DNA from: Solirubrum sp044628455
GTDB lineage: Bacteria; Bacteroidota; Bacteroidia; Cytophagales; Hymenobacteraceae
Direction: 5' to 3'
Assembly: GCF_044628455.1 (NCBI RefSeq)
Contig: NZ_JBIYZW010000002.1
Location: forward strand, 496,001 to 560,000
Length of the DNA: 64,000 nucleotides
Within the stretch, counting starts at the first letter, position 1. Every line of letters starts with the position of its first letter. A program made the position numbers and the translations under genes. This document shows, piece by piece, positions 8,233 through 16,056 of the stretch. Below the pieces are notes generated by a model. The model saw nothing but the letters and a program-made list of their open reading frames with translations, made no database searches and had not been told where the DNA came from.

Positions 8233-8983
8233 TGCCCTGCAGGACCGCCGTCACCGCGGGCAGAAGGCTTTGGCTGTGCTGCTCGACCCCGACAACCTCG
8301 ACGAGGCCGGGACGCGGCGCATCCTGGAGCTGACGGCCACGCACCCGGTAGATTACTTTTTCGTGGGGGGCAGCCTGGTGACGACGCGTCACCAGGCTGC
8401 CCTCATTCGTTTGCTGAAGAGCACCTCGTCGGTGCCGGTAGTGCTTTTTCCCAGCAACAGCCTGCACATCGACTCGCAGGCCGACGGCATTCTGCTGCTT
8501 TCCCTGATTTCGGGTCGCAACCCCGACTTTCTCATCGGTCAGCACGTGGTGGCGGCGCCGCTGCTGCGTGAGAGTCCGCTCGAAATCCTGCCCACCGGCT
8601 ACATGCTGGTGGACAGTGGCCGCCAGACTACGGCCAGCTACATGAGCGGCACCACTCCCCTGCCCCACGACAAGCCCGCTATTGCAGCCTGCACCGCTAT
8701 GGCGGGCGAGCAGCTGGGCTTGCGCCTGATTTACCTCGACGGCGGCAGCGGCGCCCTGCACCCGATTTCTCCGGCCATGATCCGGGCCGTGCGCCAGGCG
8801 GTGGAAGTGCCCATCGTAGTGGGCGGCGGCCTCAACACCGTTGAAAAAGCCCACGCCGCCCTGCTCGCCGGTGCCGACGTGATTGTGGTCGGCAACCAGA
8901 TCGAGCACGACCCTGATTTCCTGGGCGCAGTCTCGCAAACGGTGCGCGCCTTCAACGCGGTGCCCAGCGCCTCGCTCAACTGA
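8210..8983 (+). CDS. Geranylgeranylglyceryl phosphate synthase family (PcrB-like)
   Basis: This 257-residue TIM-barrel prenyltransferase joins glycerol-1-phosphate to a polyprenyl diphosphate. Recognisable motifs are LLDPDN (phosphate/metal end), VDYFFVGGSLVT, the YLDGGSGA substrate loop, VGGGLNT and GADVIVVGNQIE. This is the archaeal ether-lipid enzyme family; Bacteroidota carry group II members active on long prenyl chains. The start chosen, ATG at 8210, gives the usual N-terminus (MRLTRLHDALQ) and overlaps the previous gene by 23 bp, implying coupled translation. What lipid it makes here is unknown. A strong terminator follows. Confidence 0.85.
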   Translation: MRLTRLHDALQDRRHRGQKALAVLLDPDNLDEAGTRRILELTATHPVDYFFVGGSLVTTRHQAALIRLLKSTSSVPVVLFPSNSLHIDSQADGILLLSLISGRNPDFLIGQHVVAAPLLRESPLEILPTGYMLVDSGRQTTASYMSGTTPLPHDKPAIAACTAMAGEQLGLRLIYLDGGSGALHPISPAMIRAVRQAVEVPIVVGGGLNTVEKAHAALLAGADVIVVGNQIEHDPDFLGAVSQTVRAFNAVPSASLN

Positions 8984-9009
8984 GGTAGGTTGCAAGCCTT
9001 CCTAAAAAG

Positions 9010-9043
9010 AAAAGCCCCGCATCGAACCGATGCGGGGCTTTTT
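9010..9043. terminator. Bidirectional terminator
   Basis: AAAGCCCCGCATCG (9011-9024) pairs perfectly with CGATGCGGGGCTTT (9028-9041) around a 3-nt loop, with A and T runs on both sides. It lies between the convergent GGGP synthase and AraC-type genes and can serve both. Confidence 0.85.
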
Positions 9044-9068
9044 GCTGACCTAGATTGTCAAGCCAGGG

Positions 9069-9992
9069 CTAGATGTTCATGGCCGACTCGCGGCGGCGCA
9101 TCTTGCCGGCCGGAATGCCAAACATCATCTTGAAACGGCGGCAGAAGTACGCAGTGTCTTTGTAGCCCACCTCTTTGCCGATGTCGCGGATGCTTTTCTT
9201 GGTGGTACGCAGCAGGAACACGGCGCGCTCCATGCGCTGGTACTCAATGTAGTCCTGCGGGTTGATGCCGGTAAGCATCTTGAAGTACTGGCCCACGTAG
9301 TCTTCCGACACGTTGGCTACGCTCGACAGCACCTTGTTCGACAGGTCGCCGCCCAGGTTCTCCTTGATGTAGTTGAACAGGTCGATCAGGCGCGGATCCT
9401 TGAAGTAGGTGCTGTTGGTAGCCAGTTGCTCCACGAACATCTTGTTCTTCAGGATGTAGCGAATGATTTCGACTACGATGTTCTCGGTGTAGATGGACAC
9501 CAGACGCTCCCGGCCGGGCAGCTCCTGCAGGCTTTCCTCCACCACCTTGATGACCAGGTTGGCCAGCTTGGAGTTGCCGCTGATCAAAAAGGCCGGCACG
9601 TCGAGCGAGGCGAAGAAGTTCACCGAGTCGAACACCTTGGCTTCAAACGACACGAACGAGTGGCTTTCCTCCGCGTCGCCGATCAAGTCGAGGTCGTCGT
9701 TGGAGTGGAAGAACTTGTCCTTGTTGCTGATCAGATCATCGTTGGTGATGATTTTACCCCCGTTTTCGCCGTAGGTGACGCGGGTAGCCCGGCCGCCGGG
9801 AATGAAGAGCATGTCGCCCTCTTCCACGATTTGCTCGTCCTCGCCGAAGGCCACGCGGCCCTTGTGCAGCAGGATGAGGTTGTTGCCCACGTCGTACGAA
9901 TTGCGCACGGTGAAGGGCTGCTGCAGAACCAGGTTCTTGGCCTTGATGTAGCGTACGCCAAGAGACTCTATGACTTTATTGTAATCTTCCAT
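9069..9992 (-). CDS. AraC-family transcriptional regulator
   Basis: This 307-residue protein has an N-terminal cupin-like sensor half (NSYDVGNNLILLHKGRVAFG, then EEGDMLFIPGG) and a C-terminal AraC/XylS DNA-binding domain with two helix-turn-helix motifs (about residues 210-300; VANVSEDYVGQYFKMLTGI and GKEVGYKDTAYFCRRFKMMFG). It ends in a basic tail, KMRRRE. The codon use is less GC-extreme than its neighbours at the amino-acid level, rich in Asn and Lys. It is monocistronic, convergent with the GGGP synthase gene, and its upstream 100 bp is AT-rich. No effector or target can be read from the sequence. Confidence 0.9.
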   Translation of the reverse strand: MEDYNKVIESLGVRYIKAKNLVLQQPFTVRNSYDVGNNLILLHKGRVAFGEDEQIVEEGDMLFIPGGRATRVTYGENGGKIITNDDLISNKDKFFHSNDDLDLIGDAEESHSFVSFEAKVFDSVNFFASLDVPAFLISGNSKLANLVIKVVEESLQELPGRERLVSIYTENIVVEIIRYILKNKMFVEQLATNSTYFKDPRLIDLFNYIKENLGGDLSNKVLSSVANVSEDYVGQYFKMLTGINPQDYIEYQRMERAVFLLRTTKKSIRDIGKEVGYKDTAYFCRRFKMMFGIPAGKMRRRESAMNI

Positions 9993-10085
9993 ATTCCAAA
10001 ACGGCCTTGGGTGGGTGAAGGTCGGGCAGCCGTTTATACCCGTTGCTTAGACAATGCAAAAGAAGATATAAAAATTCACAAAAAC

Positions 10086-10116
10086 GAAAACCCAGCCAAT
10101 TTTTTGGCTGGGTTTT
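10086..10116 (-). terminator. Terminator of acyl-CoA dehydrogenase gene
   Basis: AAAACCCAGCCA and its complement TGGCTGGGTTTT flank a 5-6 nt loop. On the minus strand the hairpin is followed by CGTTTTTG. It lies 35 bp past the stop of the gene ending at 10151. Confidence 0.8.
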
Positions 10117-10150
10117 GTGCAAGAGTTCTGACTTTAAGGCAATTCCAAAC

Positions 10151-11290
10151 TTACTTCAGAATTTCCCGCGAGATTACAATTTTCTGAATCTCAGAAGTTC
10201 CCTCGTAAATCTGGGTGATTTTGGCGTCGCGCATCATGCGCTCCACGTGGAATTCCTTCACGAAGCCGTAGCCGCCGTGCACCTGTACGGCTTCCACCGC
10301 CGTGTCCATGGCCACCTTCGAGGCAAACAGCTTGGCCATGGCGCCCGACTTGGCGTAGTCGCGGTGAGCATCCTTGTCGTGAGCGGCCTGCAGGCACAGC
10401 AGACGGGCCGCGTCGATGTTGGTAGCCATATCGGCCAGTTTGAACTGAATGGCCTGGTGCTGCGAAATCGGCACCCCGAACGCCTTGCGCTCCTTGGAGT
10501 ACTTCACCGACAGCTCGTAGGCGCCCGAGGCAATGCCCAGGGCCTGCGAGGCAATGCCGATGCGGCCGCCGGCCAGCACCTGCATGGCGAACTTGAAGCC
10601 AAAGCCGTCCTCCCCAATGCGGTTTTCCTTGGGCACTTTCACGTCGGTAAACATGAGCGAGTGCGTGTCGGAGCCGCGGATGCCGAGCTTGTTTTCTTTC
10701 GGGCCCACCACGAAGCCGGGCGTGTCGCGCTCCACAATCAGGGCGTTGATGCCGCGGTGCTTCAGCTCGGGGTTGGTTTGGGCAATGACGAGGTATACCG
10801 AGGCCGACGAGCCGTTGGTAATCCAGTTCTTGGTGCCGTTGAGCAGGTAATGGTCGCCTTTGTCCTCGGCGGTGGTGCGCTGCATGGTGGCATCGGAACC
10901 GGCTTCGGGCTCCGACAGGCAGAAGGCGCCGATCATTTCGCCGGTGGTCAGCTTGGTCAGGTACTTCTGCTTCTGCTCCTCGGTGCCGTATTTCTCCAGG
11001 CCCCAGCACACCAGCGAGTTGTTCACCGACATGATAACCGAGCAGGAGGCATCCACCTTGCTGATTTCCTCCATGGCCAGCACGTAAGACACGGTATCCA
11101 TGCCGCCGCCGCCGTACTCGGGGCTCACCATCATGCCCAGGAAGCCCAGCTCACCCATTTTCTTTACCTGCTCGGCGGGAAACTTCTGGTGCTCGTCACG
11201 CTCGATGACGCCGGCCCAGAGTTCATTTTGGGCAAAGTCGCGGGCCGCGGCCTGAACGGCGAGTTGTTCTTCGGTGAGCTGAAAATTCAT
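10151..11290 (-). CDS. Acyl-CoA dehydrogenase
   Basis: This 379-residue flavoenzyme has the complete short-chain acyl-CoA dehydrogenase architecture: N-terminal helical domain (MNFQLTEEQLAVQ), the FAD-binding beta domain (CLSEPEAGSDA, TKNWITNG) and the C-terminal helical domain. The catalytic glutamate sits in QIYEGTSEIQ near the C-terminus. It oxidises acyl-CoA to trans-2-enoyl-CoA in beta-oxidation and passes electrons to ETF. The ATG at 11290 matches the family N-terminus; the frame stays open 18 codons further without homology. It is a single gene with its own promoter (11342-11373) and terminator. The motif set is closest to butyryl/short-chain enzymes, but chain length cannot be assigned. 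Confidence 0.92.
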   Translation of the reverse strand: MNFQLTEEQLAVQAAARDFAQNELWAGVIERDEHQKFPAEQVKKMGELGFLGMMVSPEYGGGGMDTVSYVLAMEEISKVDASCSVIMSVNNSLVCWGLEKYGTEEQKQKYLTKLTTGEMIGAFCLSEPEAGSDATMQRTTAEDKGDHYLLNGTKNWITNGSSASVYLVIAQTNPELKHRGINALIVERDTPGFVVGPKENKLGIRGSDTHSLMFTDVKVPKENRIGEDGFGFKFAMQVLAGGRIGIASQALGIASGAYELSVKYSKERKAFGVPISQHQAIQFKLADMATNIDAARLLCLQAAHDKDAHRDYAKSGAMAKLFASKVAMDTAVEAVQVHGGYGFVKEFHVERMMRDAKITQIYEGTSEIQKIVISREILK

Positions 11291-11341
11291 GCGGGGAATT
11301 CGGTTAAAAGGGAACGGGAATGCCGCCGGGATACGGCGACT

Positions 11342-11373
11342 CAAAAGTAGGCATGCCTACAACAGCTTTGCAA
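11342..11373 (-). promoter_or_regulatory. Promoter of acyl-CoA dehydrogenase gene
   Basis: On the minus strand TTG (11373-11371) is followed after 21 bp by TACTTTTG (11349-11342), matching TTG-N19/21-TAnnTTTG. The start codon is 51 bp downstream. Confidence 0.5.
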
Positions 11374-11425
11374 CCCGCAGGTTAGATATCGGCGCGGACG
11401 CTGCGGCCGGAGCGGGCGAAAAGCG

Positions 11426-11453
11426 CGTTGCCCCGGCGGGAACCGGGGCAACG
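11426..11453 (-). terminator. Terminator after zinc peptidase gene
   Basis: CGTTGCCCCGG (11426-11436) pairs perfectly with CCGGGGCAACG (11443-11453). On the minus strand it is followed by CGCTTTTCG. It lies 24 bp after the peptidase stop. Confidence 0.7.
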
Positions 11454-11476
11454 ACGAGCTTGAGTTAACCGAGCAG

Positions 11477-12169
11477 TTACTCGCGCCGGCTACCGCCCAT
11501 AAAGATCTGCACGTAGTAAAGCAGCGTGGCCAGCGAGCTGATAGCAGCTACCACGTAGGTCATGGCGGCCCACCACAGCGCATCCTTGGCCATGCCGTGC
11601 TCCTGCGGCGTCACGATGCCGCGGCGGTCAATCCAGGCCAGGGCACGCTTGGAGGCGTCGAATTCCACCGGCAAAGTCACGAAGCTGAACAGGGTGGTGA
11701 GCGAGAACAGCGCAATGCCCAGGCCCAGCGGAATCACCGAAGTGCGAATCATCAGGATGCCGGCCAGCAGAATGAAGGGCATAAAGCGCGACACGGCGCT
11801 CAGGGCCGGCACCATGGCCGAGCGGAACTGCAGCATGCTGTAGGCCGTGGCGTGCTGCACGGCGTGGCCGCACTCGTGGGCGGCTACGGCGGCAGCGGCG
11901 GCCGAGCGGCCCTCGTAGACCTCAGCGCTCAGGTTCACCGTCTTGTCGGCCGGGTTGTAGTGGTCAGAGAGGCGGCCTTCGGTCGATACCACCCGCACGT
12001 CCCGGATGTTGTTGTCGGCCAGCATCAGCTCGGCTACCTGCTTGCCGGAAAGGCCCGACTGCAGACCGATTTTGGAGTACTGCGTGAACTTGCTGCGCAG
12101 GCGCCACTGAATCAGGAAGCTGACCAGGGTCAGCACGATCAGCAGCAGGTAAAACGGGGAAATCATCAT
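11477..12169 (-). CDS. YugP-type neutral zinc metallopeptidase
   Basis: This 230-residue membrane protein fits the Zn_peptidase_2 (YugP) family. It has an N-terminal transmembrane segment (residues 4-20), the zinc site HECGH at residues 98-102 in AAHECGHAVQH, two central hydrophobic helices (about 128-165) and a last one near 205-225. The PVEFDAS motif after the second helix pair supplies the usual downstream acidic ligand region. The length equals the family norm. Substrates are unknown for this family. It stands alone between its terminator and the heptose adenylyltransferase gene 68 bp upstream on the same strand. Confidence 0.88.
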   Translation of the reverse strand: MMISPFYLLLIVLTLVSFLIQWRLRSKFTQYSKIGLQSGLSGKQVAELMLADNNIRDVRVVSTEGRLSDHYNPADKTVNLSAEVYEGRSAAAAAVAAHECGHAVQHATAYSMLQFRSAMVPALSAVSRFMPFILLAGILMIRTSVIPLGLGIALFSLTTLFSFVTLPVEFDASKRALAWIDRRGIVTPQEHGMAKDALWWAAMTYVVAAISSLATLLYYVQIFMGGSRRE

Positions 12170-12237
12170 GGCTTGCGAGAAACTTAAGGGTGGAGGGGCT
12201 AAGCGCTTCGCAGTCGCCGGCTGCCGCCCTCGACGTT

Positions 12238-12723
12238 CTACGCTTGCAGCCCCCTGACGATGCGTTCGACGATGCGCGTGGTGCTGTAGCCGGGCACCAG
12301 CGGCACCGTAAGCACCTGCCCGCCGTAGCTCAACACGAACTCGTGGCCCACAATTCCGCTGATGGCGTAGTCGTCGCCCTTCACCAGTACCTCGGGCCGC
12401 ACCAGCTCGATTAGCTCCCGCGGGGTGGGTTCGTCGAACAGCACCACGGCATCCACGAACAACAACGAGGCCAGCACCCGCGCACGTGACACTTCGTCCT
12501 GCAGGGGCCGGCCGGGCTTGAGCCGGCTCACCGAGGCATCGGTGTTCAGTCCCAGCACCAGCACGTCGCCCAAATCCCGGGCTTTTTCCAAGTAATCGAC
12601 GTGGCCCAGGTGCAGCAAATCGAAGCAGCCGTTGGTAAACACCACACGGCGGCCCTGCCGGCGCCAGTCGGTCAGGGCGGTAGTCAGCTGCTGGCGGGTC
12701 AGGATTTTGTCTTGAGTCGGCAT
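12238..12723 (-). CDS. rfaE2: D-glycero-beta-D-manno-heptose 1-phosphate adenylyltransferase (RfaE2)
   Basis: This 161-residue nucleotidyltransferase carries the cytidylyltransferase-fold motifs FTNGCFDLLHLGH (HxGH) and the late GYSTTRIVERI (ISTT/STTR) motif. It is the stand-alone C-terminal half of HldE, which transfers AMP to heptose-1-phosphate for the LPS inner core. No kinase half is adjacent. The flippase-like gene ends 2 bp upstream of its start, so both are probably one transcript. RfaE2-like proteins act on related sugar phosphates too, so the exact substrate is inference. Confidence 0.88.
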   Translation of the reverse strand: MPTQDKILTRQQLTTALTDWRRQGRRVVFTNGCFDLLHLGHVDYLEKARDLGDVLVLGLNTDASVSRLKPGRPLQDEVSRARVLASLLFVDAVVLFDEPTPRELIELVRPEVLVKGDDYAISGIVGHEFVLSYGGQVLTVPLVPGYSTTRIVERIVRGLQA

Positions 12724-12725
12724 TA

Positions 12726-13757
12726 TCAGGCAGTCGTTTCGGCAGGTTCGGGGAGGGCCACCACGTTGCGGCCTGTCTTCATGACACTGGCCACGAAGCT
12801 GATACCGCCCATCAGGGCGACCAGCAGCGTTTGGGAAGCGTGAATTACCAAAGCGTAGGCCAGGGCCGCCTCGTGGCTCAGGCCGTAGACCAGCAGCGTG
12901 CGGCTCACCATCAGGTGAAACACGCCGATGCCGCCCTGCACCGGGGCGGCCATGCCGAAGGCCCCAAAGGCCAGCACCGACAAAGCCGCCGTGAGGCCCA
13001 GCGCCGCGGTGGCCGCGAAAGCGAAGAAGGCCAGGTAATCCATCAGGTAGTACACCAGCCAGGTGAAAAAGGTATGAAACCAGAATGCGCCCTGGTTGCG
13101 CACCTTGCGCAAGCTGAACACCCCCGACAGAATACCCCGCACGAAGCTGGCAGCCCGCGAAAAGTAGCGGTTGCGGCGCAGGCGCTCCAGGTTGCGGATG
13201 CCCAGCACCAGCAGCAGCACCAGCAGCACCAGCAGCACCGCGGCAATGCCCAGCAGCAGCGGCCCGCGCTTTTCCATGATGCTGGCGCGGTCGGTAACCA
13301 CCGCCGCCACGAAGTTCCAGAACTTGCCGAACTCCAGCAGCAGCACCGTGCCCAGCAAGCCAAACAGCACCAGCACGTCGATGATGCGCTCGGTGATGAC
13401 GGTGCCCAGCGACACGTTGACCGGCACGCCGCCCATGCGCCGCAGCACCGAGCAGCGGATGACCTCGCCCATGCGCGGCAGCACCAGATTGGCCAAGTTG
13501 CCCACCATCATGGCGTGGTACACGTTCCAGAACGAGGTGCGGTGGCTGGTGGCGTCGAGCTGCATTTTCCAGCGGTAGGCCCGGCTGAAGTAGCCCAGCA
13601 CCGATATCACCAGCGTCAGCCCGATCCAGAAGTAGTTGGCTTCGCGCAGGGCCTGCCCGATTTTGCTCAGGTCCTGCCCGCGCAGGGCGTAGGCCATCAG
13701 CAGGCCCGAAAACGCCAGCAGCAGGGTGTACTTGAGTACGTCAACGAATTTTTTCAC
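12726..13757 (-). CDS. Flippase-like / LPG synthase TM-domain protein (UPF0104)
   Basis: This 343-residue protein has about eight hydrophobic segments and the motifs of the lysylphosphatidylglycerol_TM (UPF0104/flippase-like) family: NLVLPRMGEVIRCSVLRR, ITERIIDVLVLFGLLG, and the late PVQGGIGVFHLMV. It lacks the soluble aminoacyl-transferase domain of MprF, so it is not a lysyl-PG synthase; a lipid or lipid-linked sugar flippase role is the usual guess. It is the second gene after panD (75 bp gap with a hairpin) and is followed 2 bp later by rfaE2. Envelope function fits that partner. Confidence 0.8.
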   Translation of the reverse strand: MKKFVDVLKYTLLLAFSGLLMAYALRGQDLSKIGQALREANYFWIGLTLVISVLGYFSRAYRWKMQLDATSHRTSFWNVYHAMMVGNLANLVLPRMGEVIRCSVLRRMGGVPVNVSLGTVITERIIDVLVLFGLLGTVLLLEFGKFWNFVAAVVTDRASIMEKRGPLLLGIAAVLLVLLVLLLVLGIRNLERLRRNRYFSRAASFVRGILSGVFSLRKVRNQGAFWFHTFFTWLVYYLMDYLAFFAFAATAALGLTAALSVLAFGAFGMAAPVQGGIGVFHLMVSRTLLVYGLSHEAALAYALVIHASQTLLVALMGGISFVASVMKTGRNVVALPEPAETTA

Positions 13758-13781
13758 AGACTGCAGCGGCCGTTAGCCGCG

Positions 13782-13813
13782 AAAAGCCAGCATCCGGGCG
13801 GCGGTGCTGGCTT
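13782..13813 (-). terminator. Possible terminator after panD
   Basis: AAGCCAGCA (13784-13792) pairs with TGCTGGCTT (13805-13813) around a 12-nt loop, followed on the minus strand by TTCGCGG. It could attenuate read-through from panD into the flippase-like gene. Confidence 0.5.
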
Positions 13814-13832
13814 CGACGGAGAAGACAAAAAA

Positions 13833-14180
13833 TCAAGCCAAGCGATTGTGCTGATCGGGAAACACCACCGTGGGCTGATGCTCCCGGGCCCCGGCAAAGT
13901 CGATGAGGGCGTACGAGAAGATGATGACGATGTCGCCCACGGCCACGCGGCGGGCCGCCGGGCCGTTGAGGCAGATCATGCCCGAGCCCCGCTCGCCCTT
14001 GATGGTGTAGGTTTCCAGCCGCTCGCCGTTGTTGACGTTGACCACCGTAACCTTCTCGTTTTCCACCATATTGGCGGCATCGAGCAGGTCCTCGTCGATG
14101 GTGATGCTGCCCACGTAGTGCAGCTCGGCCTGCGTGACTTTGACGCGGTGTATTTTAGACTTGAGAACCTCGATGTGCAT
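13833..14180 (-). CDS. panD: Aspartate 1-decarboxylase PanD
   Basis: This 115-residue proenzyme makes beta-alanine from aspartate for pantothenate. The self-cleavage site is clear: HYVGSITID, with Gly24-Ser25, exactly the family position, giving a pyruvoyl group on Ser25. Other conserved parts are NVNNGERLETY and ICLNGPAAR. The length is normal. ATG at 14180 was chosen because MHIEVLKSKIH is the canonical N-terminus; a frame start ten codons upstream would break this. A TATCTTTG -7 element lies 27 bp upstream. panC follows upstream on the same strand, so both beta-alanine supply and its condensation are encoded here. Confidence 0.95.
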   Translation of the reverse strand: MHIEVLKSKIHRVKVTQAELHYVGSITIDEDLLDAANMVENEKVTVVNVNNGERLETYTIKGERGSGMICLNGPAARRVAVGDIVIIFSYALIDFAGAREHQPTVVFPDQHNRLA

Positions 14181-14207
14181 GGCAGGCAAGACCCGTTTTT
14201 TGGCCGG

Positions 14208-14215
14208 CAAAGATA
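14208..14215 (-). promoter_or_regulatory. -7 promoter element of panD
   Basis: TATCTTTG on the minus strand matches TAnnTTTG exactly, 27 bp before the panD ATG. No good TTG -33 element was seen. Confidence 0.4.
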
Positions 14216-14275
14216 GGTAAATGCCGCCGGCCCCACCGGCGCCAGGCCGTTACCCCGTTGCCGGGCCGTGCCGGC

Positions 14276-15124
14276 TCATGCTTCCTTACGGCCGGCCACC
14301 ACCACGTTGTCAATCAGGCGTACCCCCCCCAGCCAGGCGGCCAGGCAGATGACCACGGCGTGGCCGGGCTGCAACTCGGGCTGCAGAGTTTCGGCGTCGG
14401 CCACCTCCAGGTACTCCAGCTCGATGTCGGGAAAGTCCCTCAGAAACGCTACCGCCGCCGCGCGGGCCGCGGCGGGCCCGGCGCTCAGCTGCTGGGCCGC
14501 CCGCTGCAGGGCTTGGTACAGCCGCGGCGCCGAGGCTCGGGCCTCGGCCGCCAGCCGGCGGTTGCGCGACGACATGGCCAGCCCATCGGCCTCGCGCACG
14601 GTGGGCGCCGCTACCAGCTCCAGGTCGAAACTCAAGTCCTGCACCAGCTGCCGCACAATGGCCACCTGCTGCCAGTCTTTCTGCCCGAAGTAGGCGCGGT
14701 GGGGCCGCACCAGGTGAAACAGCTTGCTCACCACCGTGGCCACGCCGTTGAAGTGGCCCGGCCGGTGCGCGCCTTCCATCACCCGCTCCAGGGGGCCGAA
14801 ATCGAACTGCAGCACCGTGGGGCGCGGGTATATCTGCTCGGGCGTGGGGGCAAACAGCACGGTGCAGCCGGTAGCGCGCAGCATTTCGGCATCGGTATCG
14901 AGCACCCGGGGATATAATTTGAAGTCTTCGGTGTTGTTGAACTGCGTGGGATTCACAAACACGCTGACTACCACTACGTCGTTGGCGGCGGCGGCAGCCT
15001 TTACCAATTGCAGGTGGCCTTCGTGCAGCGCGCCCATGGTGGGCACAAAGCCAATGCGGTGGCCGGCGCGGCGCCAGGTTTCGGTCTGAGCTTGCAACGC
15101 GGCGGCAGTTTCGAGTATCTCCAT
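14276..15124 (-). CDS. panC: Pantothenate synthetase PanC
   Basis: This 282-residue ligase condenses pantoate and beta-alanine with ATP. Motifs are the HIGH-like PTMGALHEGHLQLVK, FVNPTQFN, the FGQKDWQQ loop and the KMSKS-like SSRNRRL. The length is normal. ATG at 15124 gives the expected N-terminus (MEILETAAAL); upstream codons are non-conserved. It is divergent from the glycogen-synthase-like gene and 95 bp before panD in the same direction. With panD and coaX (38331-39065) it covers most of CoA precursor synthesis in this window. Confidence 0.95.
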   Translation of the reverse strand: MEILETAAALQAQTETWRRAGHRIGFVPTMGALHEGHLQLVKAAAAANDVVVVSVFVNPTQFNNTEDFKLYPRVLDTDAEMLRATGCTVLFAPTPEQIYPRPTVLQFDFGPLERVMEGAHRPGHFNGVATVVSKLFHLVRPHRAYFGQKDWQQVAIVRQLVQDLSFDLELVAAPTVREADGLAMSSRNRRLAAEARASAPRLYQALQRAAQQLSAGPAAARAAAVAFLRDFPDIELEYLEVADAETLQPELQPGHAVVICLAAWLGGVRLIDNVVVAGRKEA

Positions 15125-15188
15125 GAAAACAAAGGGCCTTGGTAGACCCGTCGGGGGCGATATAGTGGATTTATCGGGCAAAATTGTT

Positions 15189-15196
15189 TAATTTTG
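15189..15196 (+). promoter_or_regulatory. -7 promoter element
   Basis: TAATTTTG matches TAnnTTTG and lies 47 bp before the ATG at 15244, in an AT-rich patch of the divergent panC spacer. No TTG at the right distance was seen. Confidence 0.35.
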
Positions 15197-15243
15197 TGCG
15201 TCCCAATGGTGTATCCCTTCCCAAACCTCTTCTTTCACCCCGT

Positions 15244-16056
15244 ATGTCGAAGCTAAGAATACTCTATGCTGCCACGGAAATCAATCCGTTTTTGCAAACG
15301 ACCCGGGTAGCGGAGTTCCTGCGGCGCCTGCCGCAAGGTATGCAGGAAATGGGGATGGAAATCCGCATTTTCGTGCCGCGATTCGGCATTATCAACGAGC
15401 GTAAGAACCGCCTGCACGAGGTGGTGCGCCTCTCCGGCATCAACATTGCCGTGGGCGAAGACGAAAAGCCGCTCATCATCAAGGTGGCCTCGATTCCGAA
15501 CGCCAAGCTGCAGGTGTACTTCATCGACAACGAGGATTACTTCCACCGCAAGTCGGTGCTGCGCGACAAAAATGACCAGTTCCACGCCGACAACGACGAG
15601 CGCGCCATCTTCTTCTGCAAGGGTGTGCTCGAGACGGTGAAAAAGCTGGGCTGGTCGCCCGACATCGTGCACTGCAACGACTGGATGACGGGCCTGATGC
15701 CGCTCTACCTGAAGACGACCTACAAAAAGGACCCGATCTTCAAGGACGCCAAATCGATTTTCACGGTCTACAACAACGAGTTCGACCACAAATTCGACGG
15801 CAACCTGATCGAGAAAGCCAAGATGCTCGACATCGACGACTCGATGCTGGCGGCTTTGCAGTCGGCCGACTTCCAAGGCTTTATCAAGATTGGCATGGAG
15901 TACGCCGACTCGGTGGTGCGCTCCGACGAGGACTTCAGCGACAACCTGAACGCCCTGTTCTCCGAATTTGCCACCCGCCGCAACATCGGGCAGGTCGCCG
16001 ACGACGAGAACCTGCTCAACTCCTACTACACGCTGTATAATGAATTGGCCAACTAG
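15244..16056 (+). CDS. Stand-alone glycogen/starch-synthase N-domain protein (GT5-like)
   Basis: This 270-residue protein matches only the N-terminal Rossmann half of GT5 glycogen synthases (ILYAATEINPF, then PDIVHCNDWMTGLMPLYLK). The C-terminal GT-B half that binds ADP-glucose, with its usual E-x7-E region, is absent, and the frame ends at a clean stop, so this is not a frameshift. The usual lysine motif KTGGL is replaced by LQTTRVAEF. It is therefore unlikely to be a normal polymerising synthase. The same short form next to panC and a DUF4270 gene is recurrent in Bacteroidota. The 3' end overlaps the DUF4270 start by 17 bp, so the products may act together at the envelope. Confidence 0.8.
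   Translation: MSKLRILYAATEINPFLQTTRVAEFLRRLPQGMQEMGMEIRIFVPRFGIINERKNRLHEVVRLSGINIAVGEDEKPLIIKVASIPNAKLQVYFIDNEDYFHRKSVLRDKNDQFHADNDERAIFFCKGVLETVKKLGWSPDIVHCNDWMTGLMPLYLKTTYKKDPIFKDAKSIFTVYNNEFDHKFDGNLIEKAKMLDIDDSMLAALQSADFQGFIKIGMEYADSVVRSDEDFSDNLNALFSEFATRRNIGQVADDENLLNSYYTLYNELAN

Noticed and set aside
10242..10251. TCCACGTGGA core as a third parS
   Set aside because: Only 12 of 16 positions fit and it encodes a conserved acyl-CoA dehydrogenase stretch (FHVERM), so the match is explained by protein coding.
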